This document shows, one piece after another, positions 5,026-12,792 of a DNA stretch of 13,622 nucleotides (its first letter is position 1; every line of letters begins with the position of its first letter). The stretch spans positions 1 to 13,622 of the forward strand of contig CAJUQU010000016.1 of NCBI GenBank assembly GCA_910588595.1, in the 5' to 3' direction. A model generated the notes under the pieces. The model worked only from the letters and a program-made list of their open reading frames with translations. It was not told where the DNA came from and did no database searches. The stretch is from an uncultured Lachnospiraceae bacterium. Its GTDB lineage: Bacteria; Bacillota_A; Clostridia; Lachnospirales; Lachnospiraceae. Both the position numbers and the translations under genes were made by a program.

Positions 5026-5976
5026 TCATTTTGCCTCGACAGCCTTCCTAAAAAAGTGAAACTCTTTCTTTGTTTTTGTCTCTCCTTTCTCCTGGGAATT
5101 TGGAAATTCGATCGTCTTTTCTTTCTGCTTCTCCTTCGCCTTTTCCCTAGCCTTGTTCTTGTCCTTTCTCTTCGCAGCCTTACCGCTGTACTGTCGCAGC
5201 AGCTCATCTATCCGCTTATAGTATTCCTCGTTGCGCTGGTCCTCCAACGCGTGTCTGCTGTTGATCCTCTCCTCATCGCGCTCTTCCATAAGCCGGAACT
5301 GATAGTCCAGCTCCTTGCACAGATCCCCCTTCACATTCTCAGTGATACGTTCAACCAGCTGGTCTGACATTTCTTTATTGTTGGCAGCCACCGCATCCTT
5401 GATCAGTTTCTGAAACAGATACTGCAGTCTCAATGTCTGTGCCTGCCCTGCCTCCGGCAGTCGGTTATCCCTCGAATAATCAGTCCTGTCATCCAAGGAT
5501 CTCATTTCCTTGATCTCTATCATGTTCCCCCGCTCTGCTCTGCCGTCTGTGTCAGAACTGTCACTGTTATCATCTGTATTCGAAGCATTTGCTATTGTCT
5601 CATGCTTTTTGTTAAACCGCTCATTCCACTTTACATCCTCTGGATTCTTGATCGCTGCCATTTTTGCCTCCCCTGATTTTGTTATCTTTGTCAACTGCTT
5701 TTGTGCAAATGGATTGTCTGCTCTCATATCCTCCCCGCCTCCATTATCACTATGTATCTGATCCAGTACGATCTTCACTGCCTTTAACTGCAATCCCTGA
5801 TCTTTCAGATCCTTGATCACGACAAACCTGTCAATATCCTCCTGCGTATAGATTCTGTGCCCCTGCTCATTTCTCTTGATCGGCAGTGACAGCTCCTCCT
5901 CCCAGTACCTTAATACATGTGATTCCACATGTACTTCCTTTGCAGCCTCATTGATCAAATACTTTTCCTTTACCAC
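5026..5976 (-). CDS. MerR-like DNA-binding protein with long charged coiled-coil tail
   Basis: A 316-residue protein starting at GTG, with AAGGAG seven bases upstream. Residues 5-75 form a MerR-type winged helix: INEAAKEVHVESHVLRYWEEE, then the wing region QGHRIYTQEDI and FVVIKDLKDQGLQLKAVK. Unlike typical MerR regulators, which are about 110-150 residues or carry a ligand domain, this one has a low-complexity acidic and serine-rich linker (about 78-180), then a predicted long helix or coiled coil (about 180-265, rich in E, D, R, K and Q), and a strongly basic lysine-rich end (about 268-316). No membrane segment is visible. The layout recalls RacA of Bacillus, a MerR-like chromosome-anchoring protein, but no orthology is claimed. 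It lies after dnaB, beyond a terminator. Role unknown. Confidence 0.85.
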   Translation of the reverse strand: MVKEKYLINEAAKEVHVESHVLRYWEEELSLPIKRNEQGHRIYTQEDIDRFVVIKDLKDQGLQLKAVKIVLDQIHSDNGGGEDMRADNPFAQKQLTKITKSGEAKMAAIKNPEDVKWNERFNKKHETIANASNTDDNSDSSDTDGRAERGNMIEIKEMRSLDDRTDYSRDNRLPEAGQAQTLRLQYLFQKLIKDAVAANNKEMSDQLVERITENVKGDLCKELDYQFRLMEERDEERINSRHALEDQRNEEYYKRIDELLRQYSGKAAKRKDKNKAREKAKEKQKEKTIEFPNSQEKGETKTKKEFHFFRKAVEAK

Positions 5977-6012
5977 TTGAAAACTCCTTTCTTGTCATTA
6001 ATAGGGAACAAA

Positions 6013-6039
6013 AGAGGACCGGTTCTCACCCTGTCCTCT
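6013..6039 (-). terminator. Terminator after dnaB
   Basis: AGAGGAC and GTCCTCT (plus positions 6013-6019 and 6033-6039) form a 7-bp stem; on the - strand the stem is followed by TTTTG. It lies 18 bases after the dnaB stop and separates the gdpP-rplI-dnaB unit from the MerR-like gene. Confidence 0.7.
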
Positions 6040-6056
6040 TCTGTAAAAGTAAATCG

Positions 6057-7397
6057 TTATTTTGCTAAATTTGCAAACTGCGTATAATCGGGCAGCCATG
6101 CCAGATTGATTGTGCCGATCGCACCATTTCTCTGCTTCGCAATAATGATCTCTGCCACATTCTTCAACTCTGTATCTTTATTGTAATAGTCATCGCGATA
6201 GATAAACATGACAACGTCAGCATCCTGCTCGATCGCCCCCGACTCTCTCAGATCAGAGAGCATCGGCCTGTGGTCCGGTCTTTGTTCCACAGCACGTGAC
6301 AGCTGGGAAAGTGCTATCACAGGTACATGCAGCTCACGCGCCAAAGCTTTCAGCGACCTTGATATCTCTGAAATCTCCTGCTGTCTGGACTCACTGTTCT
6401 TGCCAGAACCTGTCATGAGCTGCAAATAGTCGATAATGATCATCTGCAGATCATACTCGAGCTTGAACTTCCTGCACTTAGAACGCAGTTCCCCAATGCC
6501 GATCCCCGGTGTATCATCGATCAAAAGTCCTGACCGCCCGATCACATCGGCACTCTCTATCAAACGCTCCCACTCATCATCCTTCATATTTCCTGTTCTG
6601 ATCGCCTGCGAGTTCACCTTGGACTCCAGAGACAGCAGACGGTTGACCAGCTGCTCTTTGGACATCTCCAGTGAAAAGATCGCAACTGACTTGTTGTCGT
6701 GGAATGCCACATGCTGTGCGATATTTAATACGAACGCAGTCTTTCCCATCGAGGGACGCGCTGCGATCAATATCAGATCCGAAGGCTGCATCCCCGCAGT
6801 CTTGTAATCAAGGTCAAGAAACCCTGTCGCAATCCCTGTCACGGCTCCCTTGTTCTTTGACGCCTCCTCGATCAGGTTCATCGCGTTCATTACAACCTGC
6901 CTGATCGGTACAAAATCTCCGCTGTTGCGCTTCTGTATGATATCAAAGATACTTTTCTCAGAAGTCTCCAGTATAGACTCCAGCGAATCGTTCTGCGCGT
7001 AACAGGTATTCGCGATCTCTTCGTTGACGCGGATCAACTTTCTCAAAACAGCTTTCTCCGCCACAATATTGGCATAATGCTTGATATTCGCCGAGGTCGG
7101 CACAGCTGCCATGACATCTCTTATGTACTCCAGACTGTATATCTCAGGCGGCGTCCCCTTTTCCTTGAGCCGCTCCTGCAATGTCACAAGATCAACTGGT
7201 TTTCCCCCATCGTTGAGCTCCACCATGGCATCAAAAAGAATGCCATACTGCTTTGCATAAAAATCATCACCGGTGATCCGCTCACTCGCTATGGTGATTG
7301 CCTCCTGATCCATCAGCATAGAACCGATAACTGACTGTTCCGCCTCGATGCTGTGAGGCAGGACTCTCTTTAAAACCGCCTCATCCATTTCCGGCAT
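6057..7397 (-). CDS. dnaB: Replicative DNA helicase DnaB (DnaC in Bacillus naming)
   Basis: A 446-residue hexameric ATP-driven helicase that unwinds DNA at the replication fork and recruits primase. The N-terminal domain begins with the family signature VLPHSIEAEQSVIGSML (about 12-28). The RecA-like C-terminal domain has Walker A ARPSMGKTA (about 213-221), FSLEMSKEQLVNR, Walker B IIIDYLQLM (about 320-328) and a late ALSQLSRAVEQR segment. Length is normal. The ATG at 7397 is preceded by AAAGGGG; a second ATG three codons later is possible. It follows rplI after 35 bases in the conserved Firmicute order gdpP-rplI-dnaB and is probably cotranscribed. Confidence 0.97.
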   Translation of the reverse strand: MPEMDEAVLKRVLPHSIEAEQSVIGSMLMDQEAITIASERITGDDFYAKQYGILFDAMVELNDGGKPVDLVTLQERLKEKGTPPEIYSLEYIRDVMAAVPTSANIKHYANIVAEKAVLRKLIRVNEEIANTCYAQNDSLESILETSEKSIFDIIQKRNSGDFVPIRQVVMNAMNLIEEASKNKGAVTGIATGFLDLDYKTAGMQPSDLILIAARPSMGKTAFVLNIAQHVAFHDNKSVAIFSLEMSKEQLVNRLLSLESKVNSQAIRTGNMKDDEWERLIESADVIGRSGLLIDDTPGIGIGELRSKCRKFKLEYDLQMIIIDYLQLMTGSGKNSESRQQEISEISRSLKALARELHVPVIALSQLSRAVEQRPDHRPMLSDLRESGAIEQDADVVMFIYRDDYYNKDTELKNVAEIIIAKQRNGAIGTINLAWLPDYTQFANLAK

Positions 7398-7432
7398 TGC
7401 GCTCGATATCCCCTTTCAAAACACACAGAATA

Positions 7433-7879
7433 CTATACTGTCTCCACATGCACTTTAAGCTTTGCGGATACTTTGGGGTGCAGCTTCACTGTGACCTCAT
7501 GTATTCCAGCGACCTTGATCGCCTCACTGAGTTGTATCTTCTTCTTGTCAATCCCCTTGCCAAACTGGTCTGACACCGCCTTTGCGATCTCCTTTGAGGA
7601 CACGGAACCGAACGTCTTACCGCCCTCACCGCCCTTGATCTCCATCTTGACTGTCAGCTGCTCGATCTCCACCGCCAGCGCCTGTGCAGCCTCAAGCTGT
7701 TCCTTCGCGATCTTCTCCTGGTTCTGCTTCTGAAGCTTCAACGTATTCCTGTTTGCATCGGTCGCCTCCACTCCCAATTTCTTAGGAATGATAAAATTCT
7801 TGGCATAACCTTCCTTTATCTCTACCAGATCGCCCTTTTTTCCTACAGATTTTACATCTTCCAACAATATTACTTTCAT
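7433..7879 (-). CDS. rplI: 50S ribosomal protein L9
   Basis: 148 residues, the standard length. The N-terminal rRNA-binding domain carries MKVILLEDVKSVGKKGDLVE and the signature KEGYAKNFIIPKKLGVEAT, joined by a long helix (about 45-75) to the C-terminal domain that ends in KLHPKVSAKLKVHVE. AAAGGAC is the likely ribosome binding site. It sits 34 bases after gdpP and 35 bases before dnaB, consistent with one operon. Confidence 0.98.
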   Translation of the reverse strand: MKVILLEDVKSVGKKGDLVEIKEGYAKNFIIPKKLGVEATDANRNTLKLQKQNQEKIAKEQLEAAQALAVEIEQLTVKMEIKGGEGGKTFGSVSSKEIAKAVSDQFGKGIDKKKIQLSEAIKVAGIHEVTVKLHPKVSAKLKVHVETV

Positions 7880-7913
7880 GATATTTTGTCCTTTCCGTAA
7901 TGTATTGCGAACC

Positions 7914-9956
7914 CTATATTGCCCCCTCTTCCAGCATTTGGTTCAGCGTCTCTTTCACAACGAACACCGCCCGTTCCGGCGTTGTGTCCGTCAGCTGCGC
8001 ACCTGCAATATTCATGTGACCGCCTCCCCCGAGCCGCTCCATGATGATCTGTACATTGACCTCATCGATCGATCTCGCAGAGATATAAATCTTGCCATTG
8101 TACTCTGTCACCACAAAGCTTGCCTTGATGCCATTGATGCCAAGCAGCTCATTGGCAGCCTGGGCGCCGATCTCCGTCGGGCTGTCGAGCCCCTCCGACG
8201 GGCAGATCCCCATAGCATAAGCATTTTTATAGATCTCGGCATTCCGCACGGTCTCCGCCTTTGCCTTGTACTCCTGCGCACCGTCCCGGAACATCTTTCT
8301 GACCCTCGTAACATCAGCCCCGCACCTTCGCAGGAATGCTGCTGCCTCAAATGTCCGAACGCCTGTTTTTGCCGTAAAATTGTTTGTGTCCACCATAATA
8401 CCGGAATACATACAATCCGCCTCATTGCTGCGCACCTTGACAGTACCTGCTATATACTGCACGACCTCCGCCACCATCTCACACGTGCTCGATGCGTAGG
8501 GCTCCACATAGGAGAGTGTCGCATTCTCTATGACCTCGGATCCCTGCCTGTGATGATCCAGCACCACAACAGTCCGGCAGCTTCTGATCAGATCCGAGCA
8601 CTCTGTAATGCTCGGTTTGTTGACATCTACAACGACCAGCACTGTACTGTTGTCAGCTATTTCCAGAGCCTCTGTACTGCCTATGATAAAATCTTCTTCA
8701 TAGATATTCCTGTCCCGGAAAAGCTCCACCAGCGGTTTCAGCGAAGTCGTTACATCATTGATGACAATGTGCGTTTTTCTGCCAAGCGCTCTCGCAATAC
8801 AACTGATCCCTACCGCCGCACCGAAAGCATCCGCATCCGCCAGCCGGTGCCCCATGATCAGCACTTTGTCCTTGCTGGTGATGATTTCCTGGAGGGCATT
8901 TGCTTTGACGCGCGCCTTCACACGCGTATTCTTCTCGATCTGCTGGCTCTTTCCGCCATAGTAGACAATAGAGTCCGGAGACTTCACCACCGCCTGATCG
9001 CCGCCCCGCCCCAGCGCAAGGTCGATCGCAGTCCGCGCAAACTCAGCGTTCTGGGCATATGTAGGCGCATCAACACCCACACCGATACTCACTGTCACAG
9101 CCATCTCATTTCCGATATTCACTGTCTTGACATCCTCTAACAGTTCAAACCGCGATTCCTTCAGGTTCATCAGTGCCTTTTTGCGCATGATGATCAGATA
9201 TTTATCCTTCTCAGTCTTTCTCACAATACCATCGATCGTCGCGATATACTTGTTGATCTTCCTGTCGATCAACGCCATCAGCAGCGATCTTCTGACATCC
9301 TCCACGCTCTCTAGTGCTTCATCGTAATTGTCAATATAGAGCATACCGACTGCAAGGCTCTGTTCGTCGCGCTCTCGAAGCGCGTGTTTCAATGCCGTTT
9401 CATCAAAGAGATAACCCGCGATCAGAAAATTCTCATTGCCGGCACTCTCGACCACTTCACTGTTATCGAGAACCTCCTTGATCGAGATGCGCTTCATCTT
9501 AAAAATGTACTCATGCTCCTCATAAGCGATCTCCATCTCGGCATCCTGCTCAAACTCCAGCTTGTCCTTTGTGACAAAAGAAAACACTGTCGAGATCGGC
9601 TTCCTGTAACCTTTTTCCTTATGTATCACCTGCTCAAAAGCTGCATTCATCCAAATGATCCTGCCATCATCATCCATAAGCACATGGGGAAGCTCCAGGT
9701 CGCGCAGCAAGGTTCTCTGGATCTGACCATACTGCGTTGCAAAACTGATAAATTCATTCATAATAATGGACTTATTTCTATATAATAGAGTAGACATAGT
9801 AATCAGGTAGATCAACAAAAACCCTGAAACACAGATACCTGCCTTTATGTTCAAAAAGTAGATTCCAATGTTCACTAAAGCCAACAATATTCCCAAGATC
9901 AGTGTGGTCTGAAGATATGATTTCAGGTGTCCCTTTACTTTCACTTTTTGCCTCAT
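7914..9956 (-). CDS. gdpP: Membrane-bound cyclic-di-AMP phosphodiesterase GdpP (YybT type)
   Basis: GdpP hydrolyses c-di-AMP and so affects cell-wall homeostasis, potassium transport and beta-lactam tolerance in Firmicutes. The 680 residues show the usual layout: two membrane helices (about 14-35 and 40-58), a PAS-like domain (about 85-160), a degenerate GGDEF domain (about 200-330, with no GGDEF motif), then DHH and DHHA1 phosphodiesterase domains. Metal ligands are visible in GHRLADADAFG (His370, Asp374, Asp376), VVVDVN (Asp444) and DHH (467-469), with GGGGHMNIAGAQ in DHHA1. The start at 9956 has GGGAGGT eight or so bases upstream. It is the first gene of the gdpP-rplI-dnaB unit and has a leader with its own promoter. 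Confidence 0.96.
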   Translation of the reverse strand: MRQKVKVKGHLKSYLQTTLILGILLALVNIGIYFLNIKAGICVSGFLLIYLITMSTLLYRNKSIIMNEFISFATQYGQIQRTLLRDLELPHVLMDDDGRIIWMNAAFEQVIHKEKGYRKPISTVFSFVTKDKLEFEQDAEMEIAYEEHEYIFKMKRISIKEVLDNSEVVESAGNENFLIAGYLFDETALKHALRERDEQSLAVGMLYIDNYDEALESVEDVRRSLLMALIDRKINKYIATIDGIVRKTEKDKYLIIMRKKALMNLKESRFELLEDVKTVNIGNEMAVTVSIGVGVDAPTYAQNAEFARTAIDLALGRGGDQAVVKSPDSIVYYGGKSQQIEKNTRVKARVKANALQEIITSKDKVLIMGHRLADADAFGAAVGISCIARALGRKTHIVINDVTTSLKPLVELFRDRNIYEEDFIIGSTEALEIADNSTVLVVVDVNKPSITECSDLIRSCRTVVVLDHHRQGSEVIENATLSYVEPYASSTCEMVAEVVQYIAGTVKVRSNEADCMYSGIMVDTNNFTAKTGVRTFEAAAFLRRCGADVTRVRKMFRDGAQEYKAKAETVRNAEIYKNAYAMGICPSEGLDSPTEIGAQAANELLGINGIKASFVVTEYNGKIYISARSIDEVNVQIIMERLGGGGHMNIAGAQLTDTTPERAVFVVKETLNQMLEEGAI

Positions 9957-10077
9957 GTATAATACCTCCCGATCCCCTCCTCATTGACGGGGAGGGGAAA
10001 GTAACCGTAAATGCACTTCGGGATACGAAAAAATTGTAATTAAATCTCCTTATGCGTTTGTGTCCATAGATAGTATA
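9957..10077 (-). promoter_or_regulatory. gdpP: gdpP promoter and leader with possible ribosome-site hairpin
   Basis: On the - strand TGG-TATACT (the hexamer at plus positions 10072-10077) is an extended -10 promoter without a good -35. In the leader, TCCCCTCC and GGAGGGGA (plus 9991-9998 and 9973-9980) form a perfect 8-bp hairpin with a 10-base loop, ending just before the Shine-Dalgarno GGGAGG (9965-9970). The same C-rich arm contains CCTCCC, which could pair with that Shine-Dalgarno site instead, so two folds compete. No known riboswitch class was recognised. Confidence 0.55.
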
Positions 10078-10142
10078 CCATTATTTTTGAAAAAGTTCCA
10101 TAGCAGATTTTGTCTCTTAACGTCGCAAAGGATAAAATCCTG

Positions 10143-11390
10143 TTATGCTCCTGCTGTGATAGCTACGATATTCAGTAAGATTTCAACGATCTTCTCCATG
10201 TCTTCGATACAGGCAAACTCATTTCTGCCGTGATGCCCCTCCGATCCGGTACAAATGTTTGGGCACAAAAGCCCTTCAAAGGACAATCTTGCCCCGTCCG
10301 TACCACCTCTTATTGCCGAGATCACCGGCTCCACACCTGCCCGTCTCATCGCCTCAGCTGCATTGTCAACAATATACATTTTTTTCTCGATCATCTCGCG
10401 CATATTGCTGTAGGAATCAGACATCTCCACCTTGAAAGTACCTTCTCCGTATTTCTCGTTCAGTTCTTCTGCTGTTCTTACAAATACTGCCTTTCTCTCC
10501 TCGAACTTCGTTCTGTCATGATCCCTTATAATGTAATCTGCGACAGCTTTTTCCACGTTTCCCCTCATATTATCCACATGATAAAAACCCTCATATCCCT
10601 CCGTGTTCTCGGGACATTCATCGGGAAGCGCACCCTGAAATTCGTACGCCAGTTTAATGGCATTTCTCATAATATTCTTGGCATATCCCGGGTGCACACT
10701 TTTTCCTGTGACCGTGAGCACCGCCCCCGCCGCGTGAAAGCACTCGTAGCTCATATCCCCGAGCATACCGCCGTCCACCGTGTAGGCATGATCCGCCCCG
10801 AAACCCTTGATATCAAAATACGCAACACCGTTTCCGACTTCCTCGTCGGGCGTAAACCCGATGCAGACCTTTCCATGCTTTATCTCAGGGTGCGTCAAAA
10901 GGTGCTCTGCCATAGCCATGATCTCCGCTACCCCAGCCTTATCGTCCCCTCCGAGAAGTGTATTTCCGTCTGTCACGATCAGACGCTTTCCCCTGCAGCT
11001 CCTCAGTACCGGAAAATCAGCTACATAAGTGACTATATTGGCTTCCGGATCCAGAACAATATCCTTCCCATCATAATCGTCGATCACTCTCGGATTGACA
11101 TGCTTCCCACTCACCGCAGGCGCGGTGTCCATATGTGCGATGAAACCGACTGCCGGCACTTCTGTCGTGTCCGGCTGATCCATATTGGACGGAATGACTG
11201 CATAGACATAACTGTGCTCCTCGTCATAGCGCACCTGCTTTGCGCCAAGCTCTGTCAGTTCCTGACACAACATTTTTGCCAGATTCCGCTGTTTCTCTGT
11301 GGAGGGAACCCTGTCCGATGTCTCCTCGGATGACTGTGTGTCAATCTTCACATATCTCAAAAAATTTTCTACCACCTTTGAATACGCCAT
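10143..11390 (-). CDS. pepT: Peptidase T (tripeptide aminopeptidase, M20 family)
   Basis: A 415-residue cytoplasmic di-zinc aminopeptidase that removes the N-terminal residue from tripeptides. M20 metal and catalytic residues are in place: His86 and Asp88 in IAHMDTAP, Asp149 in LLGGDDKAG, the base and ligand Glu183-Glu184 in TPDEEVG, Asp206 in YTVDGG and a C-terminal His in SEGHHGRNEF. The dimerisation domain lies between about 215 and 320. Length agrees with E. coli PepT (408). AAAGAGGT precedes the ATG. It lies between rpsR and gdpP and does not fit the ribosomal/replication theme of its neighbours, so it is probably a separate unit. A TAGAAT hexamer at plus 11411-11416 reads ATTCTA and could be a -10 on the - strand, with no clear -35. 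Confidence 0.96.
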   Translation of the reverse strand: MAYSKVVENFLRYVKIDTQSSEETSDRVPSTEKQRNLAKMLCQELTELGAKQVRYDEEHSYVYAVIPSNMDQPDTTEVPAVGFIAHMDTAPAVSGKHVNPRVIDDYDGKDIVLDPEANIVTYVADFPVLRSCRGKRLIVTDGNTLLGGDDKAGVAEIMAMAEHLLTHPEIKHGKVCIGFTPDEEVGNGVAYFDIKGFGADHAYTVDGGMLGDMSYECFHAAGAVLTVTGKSVHPGYAKNIMRNAIKLAYEFQGALPDECPENTEGYEGFYHVDNMRGNVEKAVADYIIRDHDRTKFEERKAVFVRTAEELNEKYGEGTFKVEMSDSYSNMREMIEKKMYIVDNAAEAMRRAGVEPVISAIRGGTDGARLSFEGLLCPNICTGSEGHHGRNEFACIEDMEKIVEILLNIVAITAGA

Positions 11391-11418
11391 TTTTATACCT
11401 CTCTTTCCCTATTCTAAA

Positions 11419-11516
11419 CGCACCCCTGCGCAATCGAGTAGGGGAATGAACTTCTCCACTACTCGCGCGCGGGGTGCGTGCAGCAAAGCTGCTAATTTCC
11501 CTACGCACCCCTGCGC
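11419..11516 (-). repeat. Dispersed structured repeat, copy B
   Basis: The inverse-orientation partner of the element at 2529-2627. The 40-base module is 11431-11470 (37 of 40 identical to 2588-2627). Next to it, as in copy A, is a hairpin with different sequence but the same design: arms GGGGTGCG (11471-11478) and CGCACCCC (11504-11511) around an inner perfect hairpin GCAGC-AAA-GCTGC (11480-11492). The 13-base sequence CGCACCCCTGCGC also occurs twice as a direct repeat at 11419-11431 and 11504-11516, bracketing the element. It sits between the rpsR terminator and pepT. Confidence 0.85.
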
Positions 11517-11518
11517 AT

Positions 11519-11556
11519 AAAAAGAACCAATAAACCGCTTATCAGTTCATTGGTTC
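11519..11556 (-). terminator. Rho-independent terminator of rpsF-ssb-rpsR
   Basis: On the - strand GAACCAAT and ATTGGTTC (plus 11549-11556 and 11524-11531) form an 8-bp stem followed by TTTTT (plus 11519-11523). It lies just after the rpsR stop. Confidence 0.88.
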
Positions 11557-11563
11557 CCAATCC

Positions 11564-11827
11564 TTAATCGATCGTGTAAGGCATCAATGCAACATGGCGT
11601 GCTCTCTTGATCGCCACTGTGAGCGCCCTCTGATGCTTTGCGCAGTTTCCTGTGATACGCCTTGGAAGGATCTTGCCTCTCTCAGACACGTATCTCTTTA
11701 ACTTCGCCGTATCCTTATAATCGATCACATTGTCCTTGCCGCAAAATACGCAAACTTTCTTTCTTCTACGGATTCCGCCTCTTCTCTTCATCGGAGAATC
11801 AGCTTTTTCAGTTTTATTAAAAGCCAT
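11564..11827 (-). CDS. rpsR: 30S ribosomal protein S18
   Basis: 87 residues. A basic N-terminal stretch (KRRGGIRRRKK) leads to CVFCGKDNVIDYKD, then KLKRYVSERGKILPRRITG and CAKHQRALTVAIKRARHVALMPY, the conserved core of S18. The CxxC and the later C-x-K-H indicate the zinc-binding (C+) form. S18 pairs with S6 on the 30S platform. The ribosome binding site is AGGGGG. It lies 47 bases after ssb, last gene of the unit. Confidence 0.98.
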   Translation of the reverse strand: MAFNKTEKADSPMKRRGGIRRRKKVCVFCGKDNVIDYKDTAKLKRYVSERGKILPRRITGNCAKHQRALTVAIKRARHVALMPYTID

Positions 11828-11874
11828 GATAAAGCCCCCTATTCTTTCAATCTCTAAAACGCTAAAAACAGATC

Positions 11875-12351
11875 TTAATTAAACGGCAACTCCTCATCGA
11901 TTCCATCCGGAATGTTCATGAAGCCGTCACCTGCTGCCATCGGCGCCGCCGGCTGGCTGTTCGCACCTCCAAAGCCGCCCCCGTAATTGCTGTTTCCATA
12001 ACCGCCGTCGGAGCTGCTATTGTTCTTGCTCTCAGCAAATTCCTGATCGTCAACAATGACTTCTGTGGTATAAACCTTCACACCATCTTTGTTCGTATAG
12101 CTTCCTGTCTGGATACGTCCAGATACGGCAATCTTCGTCCCTTTACGGAAGTATTTTTCCGCAAACTCGCCCGCCTTATTGAAAGCGACACACGGAATAA
12201 AATCCGCTGTGTTCTCATCATTGCTGTTTCCGCGGTTGAATCTCCTGTCCACTGCAAGCGTGTATCTTGCGATTGCCATCTGGTTCTCACCCTGTGTGTA
12301 CCTCACCTCAGGATCCCTTGTTAAACGTCCCATTAAAACTACTTTATTCAT
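11875..12351 (-). CDS. ssb: Single-stranded DNA-binding protein
   Basis: 158 residues. The OB-fold covers about 1-105 (NKVVLMGRLTRDPEVRYTQG, then FIPCVAFNKAGEFAEKYFRKG and the ISGRIQTGSYTNKDG-type strand, here VSGRIQTGSY). A flexible Gly/Asn/Ser-rich linker (about 112-145) ends in the acidic protein-interaction tip DEELPFN. The start MNKVV is chosen over a longer upstream frame because GGAG lies 11 bases before it and because the longer form would overlap rpsF and add non-family sequence. SSB protects single strands in replication and repair. Position between rpsF and rpsR is the conserved bacterial arrangement. Confidence 0.97.
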   Translation of the reverse strand: MNKVVLMGRLTRDPEVRYTQGENQMAIARYTLAVDRRFNRGNSNDENTADFIPCVAFNKAGEFAEKYFRKGTKIAVSGRIQTGSYTNKDGVKVYTTEVIVDDQEFAESKNNSSSDGGYGNSNYGGGFGGANSQPAAPMAAGDGFMNIPDGIDEELPFN

Positions 12352-12385
12352 ATATAAAATTTCTCCATTATACGCCTTGCGTATT

Positions 12386-12676
12386 CTATTCCTCGTCCTG
12401 TCTAACGCACAAATATCTGACAACGTTCTCCATGAGACGGATCCTTGACTCGATCTCTGCCGGAACAGTCGCTTCGCCATCAAACTGAATGAAATAATAG
12501 AAAGCTTCCCTCATCTTGCGCACCTCATAAGCAAGTCTCTTCTTGCCCCACTCGTCCACGTTTGTGATCGTGCCGCCATGTTTGGTGATCATATTTTTCA
12601 CCTTCTCAATGGTGGCTGCTCTCTCATCGTCCTCAAGCTTTGCGCTGACAACAACGGCTAATTCATACTTGTTCAT
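12386..12676 (-). CDS. rpsF: 30S ribosomal protein S6
   Basis: 96 residues beginning MNKYELAVVVSAKLEDDER, with the conserved GGTITNVDEWGKKRLAYEVRK segment and FYYFIQFDGE, matching S6. GGAGG lies nine bases before the ATG. First gene of rpsF-ssb-rpsR; the stop is 34 bases before the ssb start. Confidence 0.98.
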   Translation of the reverse strand: MNKYELAVVVSAKLEDDERAATIEKVKNMITKHGGTITNVDEWGKKRLAYEVRKMREAFYYFIQFDGEATVPAEIESRIRLMENVVRYLCVRQDEE

Positions 12677-12775
12677 CTTGTTACCTCCTTTTGGTCTCTG
12701 GCCTCTTCCCTGGGAAGAAGCAAGGATTTATATATCACGAAACTATATGATACTATATTTTTCCTAAATTTGCAA
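12677..12775 (-). promoter_or_regulatory. rpsF: rpsF operon promoter and leader hairpin
   Basis: On the - strand TTGCAA (plus 12770-12775) and TATCAT (plus 12747-12752) are 17 bases apart, a good promoter. The leader contains a hairpin of about nine base pairs (plus 12701-12721; GCTTCTTCC and GGAAGAGGC, one G-U pair) ending upstream of the Shine-Dalgarno site. S6:S18 autoregulation through rpsF leaders is established in other bacteria; the typical bulged CCG was not evident here, so the link is only suggested. Confidence 0.65.
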
Positions 12776-12792
12776 GTCATTTTGACAAACTT

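Noticed and set aside
4800..5367. Open frames overlapping the ferredoxin gene and the MerR-like tail on both strands
   Set aside because: Out of frame with the clearly coding ferredoxin and the lysine-rich MerR-like tail; they run through the terminator.
7878..9140. Long + strand open frame (420 codons)
   Set aside because: It is antisense to gdpP, whose domains and catalytic motifs are clear. Its translation is rich in His, Arg, Cys and Leu without domain features.
10134..10156. AGGAT-TTT-ATCCT as a pepT terminator
   Set aside because: Only a 5-bp stem with a 3-base loop and no sustained T-run; too weak to annotate.
10230..11333. Long + strand open frame (367 codons)
   Set aside because: It is antisense to pepT, whose metal ligands are all present; the + strand translation looks like random His/Cys-rich sequence.
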